A model generated the notes under the pieces. That model ran no database searches. It was not told where the DNA came from and saw nothing but the letters and a program-made list of their open reading frames with translations. Position numbers and translations under genes: made by a program. DNA of 20,711 bases from a virus: positions 1 to 20,711 of IMG/VR virus record IMGVR_UViG_3300027141_000026. One strand, given 5' to 3'. Shown in pieces: positions 1 through 6,183 of the stretch. How positions within the stretch are numbered: position 1 is the first letter of the stretch; each line of letters starts with the position of its first letter.

Positions 1-1
1 C

Positions 2-460
2 AACATTGATCTCAACGGGTATACTACTGCCCCCGAGTTGGCCCCTCCTATCTCTCGTCATGTCGACCGTGATAGTGGGACATTTGGAGTCCAGTCTTAT
101 GACTACCCGCCGAACATCGAAATAGCTTCTGATGTTGGTTGGGATGATTATAAGGCTGTCGCAGACGGCATCGTTCGTCTGTTCCAAAGCACACTGCTAT
201 TCCATGGCTATTCATTCAACAGTTGGAGCGATGTCGTTACCTACGACAGGGCTTTCTTGACTGAATGGTTCAACTCACCTCAAACCTCTCTCTACTACTC
301 TCTTCAAGTAATGCCTGACACCCAGGCAAAAGATGATGCCCTTGCTGCGCTTGATGATGACTTCAAGCACTTGTTTGGGTTTGAAGAGGATGTAGATCCT
401 GATTGCGGCTGTCCCATAGTTAAACCAGAAAACGAACCCTGTATTCCTTGCGGAGAATGA
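2..460 (+). CDS. Unknown protein, C-terminal part (5' end outside window)
   Basis: The reading frame is open from the first bases of the window, so the true start lies upstream; a TTG at 38 is only an apparent start. About 152 residues are visible. They are acidic and rich in aromatic residues (a YDY motif, then WDDY, then SLYYSL), with no membrane segment. The last residues hold two close cysteine pairs, CGC and CIPC, which could bind a metal or form disulfides. The stop overlaps the next start as ATGA, which suggests translational coupling to the di-iron gene. I do not recognise the family. Its place before the di-iron and portal genes is at the border between the replication and structural modules of a T7-like phage, so either role is possible. 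Confidence 0.75.
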   Translation, partial: NIDLNGYTTAPELAPPISRHVDRDSGTFGVQSYDYPPNIEIASDVGWDDYKAVADGIVRLFQSTLLFHGYSFNSWSDVVTYDRAFLTEWFNSPQTSLYYSLQVMPDTQAKDDALAALDDDFKHLFGFEEDVDPDCGCPIVKPENEPCIPCGE

Positions 461-1188
461 ACTCGACCCTTTCGCCCTATGATCAAGTAATTAGCCGCAA
501 GCGTAAGTGGACTCCGGTAGCCGTACAGCAAGGAAAGCTTGTTGATGGTTCCGAAGAATCCATTTATCGTGCGCTTGGTCTTCGCCACCTCGAACTGCCT
601 GTTCGTGAATTTCTTCAGCAAGGACTGGAGAAAGAACTCCCTAAAACCGCTGGTGTGCGGGAGGCATTGCTCTCCAATCAACAAGATGAAGAGCGTCACG
701 ATCAGGCTTTGAACTATGTTGTTGCTGCCCATGGCATCAATGGCAAAGCCGAAGCCGAAGCCAAACACATCCTTAAAGCATGGTTGGATGCCCCCGAACA
801 TCCACTTCTTAAAGCCGCCATCCTCGAACGCAGTGTCTTCTTTGTCATCCTCCCGTTCTTCCGGTTTAACGGAGACATCGGAATCAGAACTACAGCAGCT
901 GACATCTCAAGGGACGAACAAACCCACGTCGCTGTCCACTCAATGGTCTGCTCTGAGCTGGGCCTCAAGTCCACACCAAGCCTCAATCGCTTACGCCGAG
1001 CGACTGTGGGATGGGTGATGGATGCCCTTGGTTCGTCTGAGAACAAGTACCTGGACAAAGACTTCTGGCTGAATCAGTCCGACTCGCTTTATGAGCGGGG
1101 CAAGGCACCTGGCCTGAAGGATACGCAACGATCCAGAATGCCTGCGTTCTTCGAGGCTGCGAACACTGACCTTCCACAATATGGGTAG
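457..1188 (+). CDS. Ferritin-like di-iron protein, ribonucleotide reductase small-subunit-like
   Basis: A 243-residue soluble helical protein. It shows the ligand pattern of the ferritin/R2 four-helix bundle: a candidate first-helix Glu at residue 46 (RHLEL), ExxH at 78-81 (EERH), Glu124 (ILERS) and a second ExxH at 154-157 (EQTH). The spacing of about 30 residues within each helix pair fits the fold. It is much shorter than a normal NrdB (over 320 residues), and the position four after His81, where R2 carries the radical tyrosine, is Leu85; Tyr87 is nearby. T7-like cyanophages are known to carry a short gene annotated as an RNR domain (nrd) before the portal, and this is probably that gene. 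The real reaction could be nucleotide reduction, another di-iron oxidation or iron handling. I chose ATG 457 (ATGA overlap) over TTG 448. Confidence 0.7.
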   Translation: MNSTLSPYDQVISRKRKWTPVAVQQGKLVDGSEESIYRALGLRHLELPVREFLQQGLEKELPKTAGVREALLSNQQDEERHDQALNYVVAAHGINGKAEAEAKHILKAWLDAPEHPLLKAAILERSVFFVILPFFRFNGDIGIRTTAADISRDEQTHVAVHSMVCSELGLKSTPSLNRLRRATVGWVMDALGSSENKYLDKDFWLNQSDSLYERGKAPGLKDTQRSRMPAFFEAANTDLPQYG

Positions 1189-1384
1189 TCCATTTCTAGA
1201 AGAAGAGACATTGCCCCTGACTCGCGTGGTTGGGGGCAACGTTGATCTAGACCGCTTGATTCAGGAGCTTGAGGATATGTATCCTGATGTGTATCCTGAT
1301 CACACCATTACCGAACGAGACCTGGCCTATCGTGCTGGGGCTATTTCAATCATTCGCTATCTTAAATCAAAGCGAGATCTTTAA
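1181..1384 (+). CDS. Small unknown protein ahead of the 7.3-like gene
   Basis: A 67-residue acidic protein starting at an ATG that overlaps the end of the di-iron gene by 8 bases; the next gene begins two bases after its stop. It contains LDRLIQELEDMYPD, then YRAGAISIIRYLKSK, which reads as a helical pair with a basic C-terminus. No membrane segment, cysteine or catalytic motif is visible. The tight packing on both sides and the absence of a competing frame support a real gene. Function unknown; it may be a small virion or assembly factor given its place directly before the 7.3-like and portal genes. Confidence 0.65.
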   Translation: MGSPFLEEETLPLTRVVGGNVDLDRLIQELEDMYPDVYPDHTITERDLAYRAGAISIIRYLKSKRDL

Positions 1385-1386
1385 TC

Positions 1387-1656
1387 ATGTGCCTTGCTCC
1401 AAAAGCTCCGGAAATGCCTCCGGCTCCTGCTGCGCCCGCGCCAACTCCTCTTCCTGAACCGCCGCCGCCTGCTCCTGTGACCACTGGTGGTGCAGCTGCT
1501 ACCATTGCCCGTCCTTCCAGCCAGCGTGCTGCCAAGCGTCAGGCTAGCCGTGGTCCTAGCGCCCTGAGCATTCCCATGGGTGGTTCTTCTGCCCCCGCGC
1601 CTACTGCCTCCCAGGGCGGTGCTGGTGGCAACGTCAAACTTAATATTGGTAAGTGA
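1387..1656 (+). CDS. T7 gp7.3-like tail assembly / host-range virion protein
   Basis: An 89-residue protein. It begins MCLAPKAPEMPPAP, continues as a Pro/Ala-rich stretch to about residue 32, and ends with a basic then Gly-rich tail. The pattern AAKRQASRGPSALSI followed by GGNVKLNIG recalls the end of T7 gp7.3 (RKKARAGGKKSLSVARSSGG, then GINI). In T7 gene 7.3 also sits directly before the portal, and its product is a minor tail protein needed for adsorption and assembly. Position and C-terminal pattern are the evidence; the low-complexity N-terminus carries no homology signal. The stop shares one base with the portal start (TGATG). Confidence 0.6.
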   Translation: MCLAPKAPEMPPAPAAPAPTPLPEPPPPAPVTTGGAAATIARPSSQRAAKRQASRGPSALSIPMGGSSAPAPTASQGGAGGNVKLNIGK

Positions 1657-3302
1657 TGGAAAATCAGTCCGCCGCATCCCGCTACGCTAAGCTAGCCAGT
1701 GACCGGACGATCTTCCTTGATACTGCCAGGGACTGTGCTGCTCTTAGTCTTCCTTATCTCCTCACCCCTACTGGTGTGGTGAATGGACAAAAGCTTCCCA
1801 CGCCCTGGCAATCTCTAGGCGCCAAAGGCTGCAACGTCATGGCCTCGAAGCTGATGCTGAGTCTGTTCCCTGTGAACACGACTTTCTTCAAGCTTCAGAT
1901 CAACGACGGAAAGCTGGCCTCGGATCCAAATCTAGATGCTACAATTCGTTCTGAAATTGACATCAGCCTGTCCAAAATGGAACGGGTAGTGATGCAAAAC
2001 ATTGCCGAATCACAGGATCGTGTTATCCTTCACCAGGCAATGAAGCATCTGATTGTAACCGGGAATGTCCTGGTATACATGGGTTCGAAGGGGGTGAAGT
2101 TGTATCCTCTTGACCGCTTTGTGGTCGTCCGTGATGGAGAGGGTCAACCAACCGAGATCATTACGGTTGAATCTATTGATCGACAGTTTCTTTCTGAGAA
2201 ATTCCAAGTCAACAAAGCTCGCAATGTAAACGCTGCGGGTGACAATACAACTACTCCTGACGTTGATGTCAATGTCGGAGAAAATGAAGTTGCTGTTTAT
2301 ACCTGGGCTAAGCTCAAGGATGGACAGTGGCGTTGGAGGCAAGAAGCTGAGGGGGAAATCATTGAAGAATCCCTTGGCAAGTCTCCTAAAAATACTACGC
2401 CCTGGTTGCCTCTCCGCTTCAATGTGGTAGATGGTGAAGACTATGGCCGTGGTCGCATCGAAGAGTTTCTTGGTGACCTCAAGTCCCTTGAAGGTTTGAT
2501 GCAAGCAATGGTAGAGGGCTCCGCTGCCGCCGCTAAGGTGGTCTTCCTGGTGTCCCCCTCCGCTACCATCAAGCCCTCCGTGTTGGCTAAGGCTGGCAAT
2601 GGGGCTATCATCCAAGGTCGTGCCGAAGACGTGACTGCCGTTCAGGTGGCCAAGCAGGCAGACTTTGCTTCCGCCTATCAGATGATCACCTCCCTGACTC
2701 AACGTCTGTCGGAGGCCTTTTTGATTCTGTCTGTTCGTCAAAGCGAGCGGACCACTGCGGAAGAAATCCGAGCCACCCAACAGGAACTCAACGAGCAACT
2801 TGGTGGCATCTATGGTAACCTTACCTCGGAGCTGCTGCGGCCCTATCTTCAGCGTAAGCTGTTCCTGCTTCAGCGTTCTGGTGACCTGCCCAAGCTTCCC
2901 AAGGGCATTGTGTTCCCAACGGTGATTGCTGGTCTTGACGGTATTGGACGTGGACAGGATCGTGAATCCTTGATGATGTTCCTTCAAACCGTTGGTCAGT
3001 CGCTGGGTCCTGACATGCTGGCCAAGTACATCCATCCTGATGAAGCAATTAAGCGGCTTGCCGCTGCCCAAGGCATTGAAACCTTGAAGCTTGTGAAGAC
3101 TCCTCAAGAGCAATCTGCTGAAATGCAGAAAGCACAGGCTCAAGCAATGCAAGGTTCTCTTGTTAATCAGATGGGTGATCTTGCCAAGGCTCCTATGATG
3201 GATCCTTCCAAGAACCCCGAAGTTATTGATTCTCTTAGAAATGCCGCGTCAAACGCCCAACAAGGAAACGTCGGAATCCCAAACATTCAATCCCCCCAGT
3301 GA
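1656..3302 (+). CDS. Portal (head-tail connector) protein, T7 gp8 family
   Basis: A protein of 548 residues, close to the 536 of T7 gp8. The portal forms the dodecameric ring at one capsid vertex, through which DNA is packaged and ejected and to which the tail attaches. The N-terminus (RYAKLASDRTIFLDTARDCA, then LSLPYLLTP) and the following LPTPWQSLGAKGCNVMASKL stretch are typical of podoviral connectors. The C-terminus is Gln/Asn-rich with many Met-Gln-Ala residues, as usual for the family. ATG 1656 is preferred over the adjacent GTG 1653 because it gives the TGATG overlap with the upstream gene. The scaffold and capsid genes follow in the T7 order. Confidence 0.95.
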   Translation: MENQSAASRYAKLASDRTIFLDTARDCAALSLPYLLTPTGVVNGQKLPTPWQSLGAKGCNVMASKLMLSLFPVNTTFFKLQINDGKLASDPNLDATIRSEIDISLSKMERVVMQNIAESQDRVILHQAMKHLIVTGNVLVYMGSKGVKLYPLDRFVVVRDGEGQPTEIITVESIDRQFLSEKFQVNKARNVNAAGDNTTTPDVDVNVGENEVAVYTWAKLKDGQWRWRQEAEGEIIEESLGKSPKNTTPWLPLRFNVVDGEDYGRGRIEEFLGDLKSLEGLMQAMVEGSAAAAKVVFLVSPSATIKPSVLAKAGNGAIIQGRAEDVTAVQVAKQADFASAYQMITSLTQRLSEAFLILSVRQSERTTAEEIRATQQELNEQLGGIYGNLTSELLRPYLQRKLFLLQRSGDLPKLPKGIVFPTVIAGLDGIGRGQDRESLMMFLQTVGQSLGPDMLAKYIHPDEAIKRLAAAQGIETLKLVKTPQEQSAEMQKAQAQAMQGSLVNQMGDLAKAPMMDPSKNPEVIDSLRNAASNAQQGNVGIPNIQSPQ

Positions 3303-3474
3303 GGAACTGAATCCGGCTGATTACGAAATTCCTGAATCCATTGAATTGACCACCCGCAACAAGTATGCTGGCAAGCCAAAGGTCCGGGCCAATGCGTCCA
3401 AGCCTTTGATTGGTAGCCATGGTCCTAAGGTATCTAAACCCACCTTTGGCACCGTGCGCGGCGAGTACAACTGA
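3241..3474 (+). CDS. Small unknown protein overlapping the portal 3' end
   Basis: A 77-residue frame from ATG 3241 that overlaps the last 62 bases of the portal gene and then fills the space before the scaffold. A TTG at 3226 would add five residues but is a poorer start. The protein is hydrophilic, rich in Pro, Glu and Thr in its first half, and ends in a basic Gly/Pro-rich tail (KPLIGSHGPKVSKP). No fold or motif is recognised. It is likely real because otherwise about 180 bases between portal and scaffold would be empty in a phage with almost no gaps. T7 has no gene at this place. It could be a minor capsid or connector factor. Confidence 0.6.
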   Translation: MPRQTPNKETSESQTFNPPSEELNPADYEIPESIELTTRNKYAGKPKVRANASKPLIGSHGPKVSKPTFGTVRGEYN

Positions 3475-3486
3475 TCCACAACACCA

Positions 3487-4329
3487 ATGCCCGAACTTAC
3501 GTTTGATTCCACTGATGACCTCGATGTAACCGAGGCTCGTCAAAACCGAGAAGCACAGCTCCTTGAAGTTGGAGAAAAACTCCAGGCTGAAGAGGACGCT
3601 CGTGAACAACGCAAGTATGACCAGGCCCGAGAGGACGCCGAGTCTGAACTGCGTTATGCTGGCAAGTTCAAGTCTGCTGAAGATCTTGAAAAGGCCTACA
3701 AAGAACTTGAGAAGAAGCTTGGTCAGAAGGACGAAACCACTCAAGAAGAGGGTGATGATACCCAGGACGTGAGTGAAGAATCTGATGAAGAGGTTGTTGA
3801 ATCGGAAGAAGTCCAGACTATTCTGAAGGCTTCGGAAGAGTACTACTCCAACGATAACCAGCTGAGCCCTGAGACCGTTCAGAAGCTCAAGGAGCTGCCC
3901 TCTGAGAAATTGGTGGAGGCTTACCTAGAACTTCAAAAGAACGCCTCTCCTGTGGCTGCTAGGCCTCTCTCTGATGCCGAGGCCCAGGACATCGTTAAGT
4001 CGGTGGGTGGTCAGGATGCTTACAGCGAAACCCTGGCATGGGCCGCTGAAAACCTGACTCCTGCTGAAGTTGCTGCCTATGACAATGTGGTCAACAGTGG
4101 CAACAAGGACGCAATCTTTTTTGCGGTTCAAGCTCTTAATCAACGCTATCGTGACGCTGTGGGATTCGAAGGCAAACAAGTTTCCGGCAAGGCCGTGAAG
4201 AACTCCATCAAGGGGTTCCGTTCGCAGGCCGAACTGGCACGCGCCATCTCCGATCCTCGGTATCGTAATGATCCAGCGTATCGCATGGACGTTGAAGAAA
4301 AACTGGCTGCAAGCGGCGATCTGCTTTAA
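3487..4329 (+). CDS. Capsid assembly scaffolding protein, T7 gp9 family
   Basis: A 280-residue, very acidic and highly charged protein between portal and capsid genes, slightly shorter than T7 gp9 (307). Scaffold guides capsid protein polymerisation into the procapsid and leaves before maturation. Residues about 15-80 form a charged helical, coiled-coil-like stretch (SAEDLEKAYKELEKKLGQ), followed by a Glu/Asp-rich linker at about 85-110. The C-terminus has the helix LARAISDPRYRNDPAYRMDV, of a kind commonly seen in podoviral scaffolds and presumed to contact the capsid. The ATG at 3487 has no Shine-Dalgarno site. Function is assigned from position, length and composition together. Confidence 0.9.
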   Translation: MPELTFDSTDDLDVTEARQNREAQLLEVGEKLQAEEDAREQRKYDQAREDAESELRYAGKFKSAEDLEKAYKELEKKLGQKDETTQEEGDDTQDVSEESDEEVVESEEVQTILKASEEYYSNDNQLSPETVQKLKELPSEKLVEAYLELQKNASPVAARPLSDAEAQDIVKSVGGQDAYSETLAWAAENLTPAEVAAYDNVVNSGNKDAIFFAVQALNQRYRDAVGFEGKQVSGKAVKNSIKGFRSQAELARAISDPRYRNDPAYRMDVEEKLAASGDLL

Positions 4330-4339
4330 CTGATCGTGG
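4327..4339 (+). repeat. Leader repeat, copy 1 (TAACTGATCGTGG)
   Basis: This 13-nt sequence begins with the scaffold stop codon and recurs exactly at 13032-13044, again beginning with a stop codon (that of the gp15-like gene). Both copies start the only two sizeable untranslated leaders in the window, apart from the terminator gap. A shorter AACTGATC is also present at 3469-3476, across the stop before the scaffold gene. It may be a phage promoter or an mRNA processing or structure element; the role is not known. Confidence 0.5.
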
Positions 4340-4527
4340 GGACTGCAATGTCCCCCTGCCAATTGAGGATGGGATAACCTCGTTAAAAACCCAGTCATGA
4401 CTGGAGTATTGGCCCGGTGCGCTGGATACCCAATACAACGGACGTATCATCTAACAACTAAATACCTTAATCCGGATACAACTCTAAGTACTTAGGAATC
4501 AAGTAAACCCTTTTTTCCTTTAATCAA
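4330..4527 (+). promoter_or_regulatory. Structured non-coding leader of the capsid gene
   Basis: 198 bases without a convincing gene. Five inverted repeats follow one another: GGGGAC/GTCCCC (4338-4343 with 4350-4355), GAGG/CCTC (4365-4368 with 4378-4381), the perfect 14-bp palindrome CCAGTCATGACTGG (4391-4404), GTATTGG/CCAATAC (4406-4412 with 4430-4436) and the perfect 12-bp palindrome CTAAGTACTTAG (4484-4495). A pyrimidine run (4508-4521) precedes the GTG start. T7 has its strong phi10 promoter at this place. ATACAACTC at 4476-4484 resembles part of the T7 promoter, but the rest does not match. The region probably controls expression or processing of the capsid mRNA. Confidence 0.55.
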
Positions 4528-5529
4528 GTGACTGCAACTCTTACTCAACTTGGTCAGTCTAACAAGGCTGGCGATACTAAAGCTCTTTTTCTGAAACTCT
4601 TTACGGGTGAGGTCTATGAGGCCTTCCGTAATGCTACCATTGCCAAGGGTCTGGTTCAGAACCGCACCCTGCGTAACGGCAAGGAAGCTCAATTCATTCA
4701 CACCGGTCGTATTTCGGCTGGCTATCACACCCCCGGTTCTGCTATCCTTGGTAGCGGCAACCCTCCGGTGGCTGAGACCACCATCGCCATGGACGACCTG
4801 CTGGTGGCGTCTGCGTTCGTGTATGACCTGAACGAGACCCTGGCCCAGTATGACATCCGTGGTCCTATCGCCCGTCAGATCGGCCAAAGCCTGGCTGAGT
4901 TCTACGATCGCCGCATCTTCCGTGTGCTGGATCGTGCCTCTGGCCTGACTGCCGCTGTGACCGGTGAGCCTGGTGGTTTCCGCGTGAACCTGGGTGCCAA
5001 CAAGGAGTATGATGCTCAAGCCCTGGTGGATGGTTTCTTTGAAGCCGCTGCCCGCCTGGACGAGATCGCTGCCCCTAAAGAGGGTCGTGTGGCTGTGCTG
5101 GCTCCTCGTCAGTACTATGCACTGATCAGCCAGGTGGACACCAACATCCTGAACCGTGAATACGGCAACAGCCAGGGCAACCTGAACAGCGGTGAAGGTC
5201 TCTATGAGATCGCTGGTATCAAGATCTACAAGTCGAACAACATCCCCTTCCTGGGCAAGTATGGTTCGGCTGCCGGTACCGCCATTGATGCGGCTGCTGT
5301 GACTGGTGAAAACAACAACTACGGTATCGCTACCGACTTCACCAACAGCTGCGGTCTGATCTTCCACCGTGATGCTGCTGGCGTTGTGGAGGCAATCGGT
5401 CCTAGCGTTCAGACCACCGGTGCTGACACCAAGGTGATCTATCAAGGCGATGTTATCGTCGGTCGCCTTGCATACGGCGCTGGCGCTGTGCGCGTTGCTT
5501 GCGCTGGTGCTTTCCGTAACCTGGCCTGA
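4528..5529 (+). CDS. Major capsid protein, T7 gp10 family (cyanopodovirus type)
   Basis: A 333-residue HK97-fold shell protein (T7 gp10A has about 345). The N-terminus (DTKALFLKLFTGEVYEAFRN) aligns with T7 gp10 (DKLALFLKVFGGEVLTAF). The stretch KEAQFIHTGRISAGYHTPGS, the MDDLLVASAFVYDLNETLAQ block and the C-terminal VIYQGDVIVGRLAYGAGAV fit the versions I know from marine cyanopodoviruses. The frame closes at a TAA (4504-4506), and GTG 4528 is the only usable start. It has no Shine-Dalgarno site. Codon use is strongly biased (CTG, CGT, GGT, ACC, AAC), as expected of the most abundant protein. A long open frame on the opposite strand is a by-product of that bias. I see no slippery site for a T7-like 10B extension. 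Confidence 0.95.
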   Translation: MTATLTQLGQSNKAGDTKALFLKLFTGEVYEAFRNATIAKGLVQNRTLRNGKEAQFIHTGRISAGYHTPGSAILGSGNPPVAETTIAMDDLLVASAFVYDLNETLAQYDIRGPIARQIGQSLAEFYDRRIFRVLDRASGLTAAVTGEPGGFRVNLGANKEYDAQALVDGFFEAAARLDEIAAPKEGRVAVLAPRQYYALISQVDTNILNREYGNSQGNLNSGEGLYEIAGIKIYKSNNIPFLGKYGSAAGTAIDAAAVTGENNNYGIATDFTNSCGLIFHRDAAGVVEAIGPSVQTTGADTKVIYQGDVIVGRLAYGAGAVRVACAGAFRNLA

Positions 5530-5536
5530 TTCATTT

Positions 5537-5570
5537 GGGGATTTCTTCGGAGGTCCCCTCCCTTTTCTTT
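5537..5570 (+). terminator. Intrinsic terminator after the capsid gene (T-phi equivalent)
   Basis: A nine-pair stem, 5537-5545 with 5550-5558 (including two G-U pairs), closes a TTCG tetraloop with a C-G pair, the classic extra-stable C(UUCG)G form. The pyrimidine tail TCCCTTTTCTTT follows directly at 5559-5570. It lies eight bases after the capsid stop and before the tail tubular A gene, the same position as T7 T-phi between genes 10 and 11. By analogy it would lower transcription of the downstream genes relative to the capsid gene. Confidence 0.85.
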
Positions 5571-5583
5571 CTGTCCGATACAG

Positions 5584-6183
5584 ATGACTACCAAACTACA
5601 AGCAATTAATCAGATGCTGTCTGGTATCGGGCAGGCACCCGTAGTGTCTCTCGATATTTCTAATCCCGAAATCGCCCTGGCGGAGTCAATTCTTGATGCC
5701 GTTAATCGGGAAGTTCAAGGCGAAGGTTGGCACTTTAATACTGAAGTCAACTATCCCTTTACTGCCGATGTTAATGGTCAGATCTTTGTGCCAGTCAATG
5801 TGCTGCAACTTTCTGATAACAAATATTCGAATACGCAAAAATATCAAACTGTACTTAGAGATGGCAAACTTTACGATAAGATCGGGCACACCTATACCTT
5901 TACTGCTAACAGCACCGTGAAATGCGATGTTGTTTGGCTTTTTGATTTTGAAGATCTCCCTCAGGTCTTTAAAGATTATATTACTCAACGTGCTGCTCGG
6001 GTGTTTGCTGGTCGAGCCCTTGGTTCCCAGGAAATGGTGACCTTCAACGCTCAAGACGAAGCTAACCTGCGAGCTAACTGTATTGCCTATGATACTGGCA
6101 CCTCTGATGTAAACATCTTTGGTGTTGAAAGTGGGCAGAACTTCTACGTTTCTTACACTCCGTTCCGAGCTATTGCACGATAA
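5584..6183 (+). CDS. Tail tubular protein A, T7 gp11 family
   Basis: A 199-residue protein, nearly the same length as T7 gp11 (196). It forms the adaptor ring between the portal and the nozzle. The opening (TKLQAINQMLSGIGQAPVVS, then LDISNPEIALAESILDAVNR) is characteristic of the family, as are the central GWHFNTE and the later DYITQRAARVFAGRALGS. It lies directly after the capsid terminator and before gp12, as in T7. ATG 5584 has no Shine-Dalgarno site. Its stop overlaps the next start by one base (TAATG). Confidence 0.95.
   Translation: MTTKLQAINQMLSGIGQAPVVSLDISNPEIALAESILDAVNREVQGEGWHFNTEVNYPFTADVNGQIFVPVNVLQLSDNKYSNTQKYQTVLRDGKLYDKIGHTYTFTANSTVKCDVVWLFDFEDLPQVFKDYITQRAARVFAGRALGSQEMVTFNAQDEANLRANCIAYDTGTSDVNIFGVESGQNFYVSYTPFRAIAR

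Noticed and set aside
1381-1677. Arg/Ser-rich minus-strand frame opposite the 7.3-like gene
   Set aside because: Reverse complement of Pro/Ala/Ser codons gives Arg/Gly/Ser runs; the + strand frame has the right position and packing.
2010-3152. Long open frame (380 codons) on the minus strand opposite the portal gene
   Set aside because: It lies wholly inside a well-recognised + strand gene, runs against all other genes, and its translation looks like no known protein; it is a shadow of the codon pattern.
4406-4436. Possible phage promoter like that of cyanophage Syn5 (ATTGGGCACCCGTAA)
   Set aside because: ATTGGCCCGGTGCGC shares only the first bases; about half of the positions differ, and the similarity comes from the GTATTGG inverted repeat.
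4330-4527. tRNA or short protein gene in the capsid leader
   Set aside because: No cloverleaf with matching acceptor and T-loop sequence could be built, and no frame has a plausible start and protein-like composition.
4492-5445. Long minus-strand frame opposite the capsid gene
   Set aside because: Explained by the strong codon bias of the capsid gene; the complement of a biased frame is often free of stops. Composition (Val/Thr/Ser/His-rich) is not protein-like.
5505-5590. Programmed frameshift producing a longer capsid form like T7 10B
   Set aside because: The other frames stay open for about 20-27 codons past the stop, but no slippery heptamer is visible, and the extension would read through the terminator hairpin.
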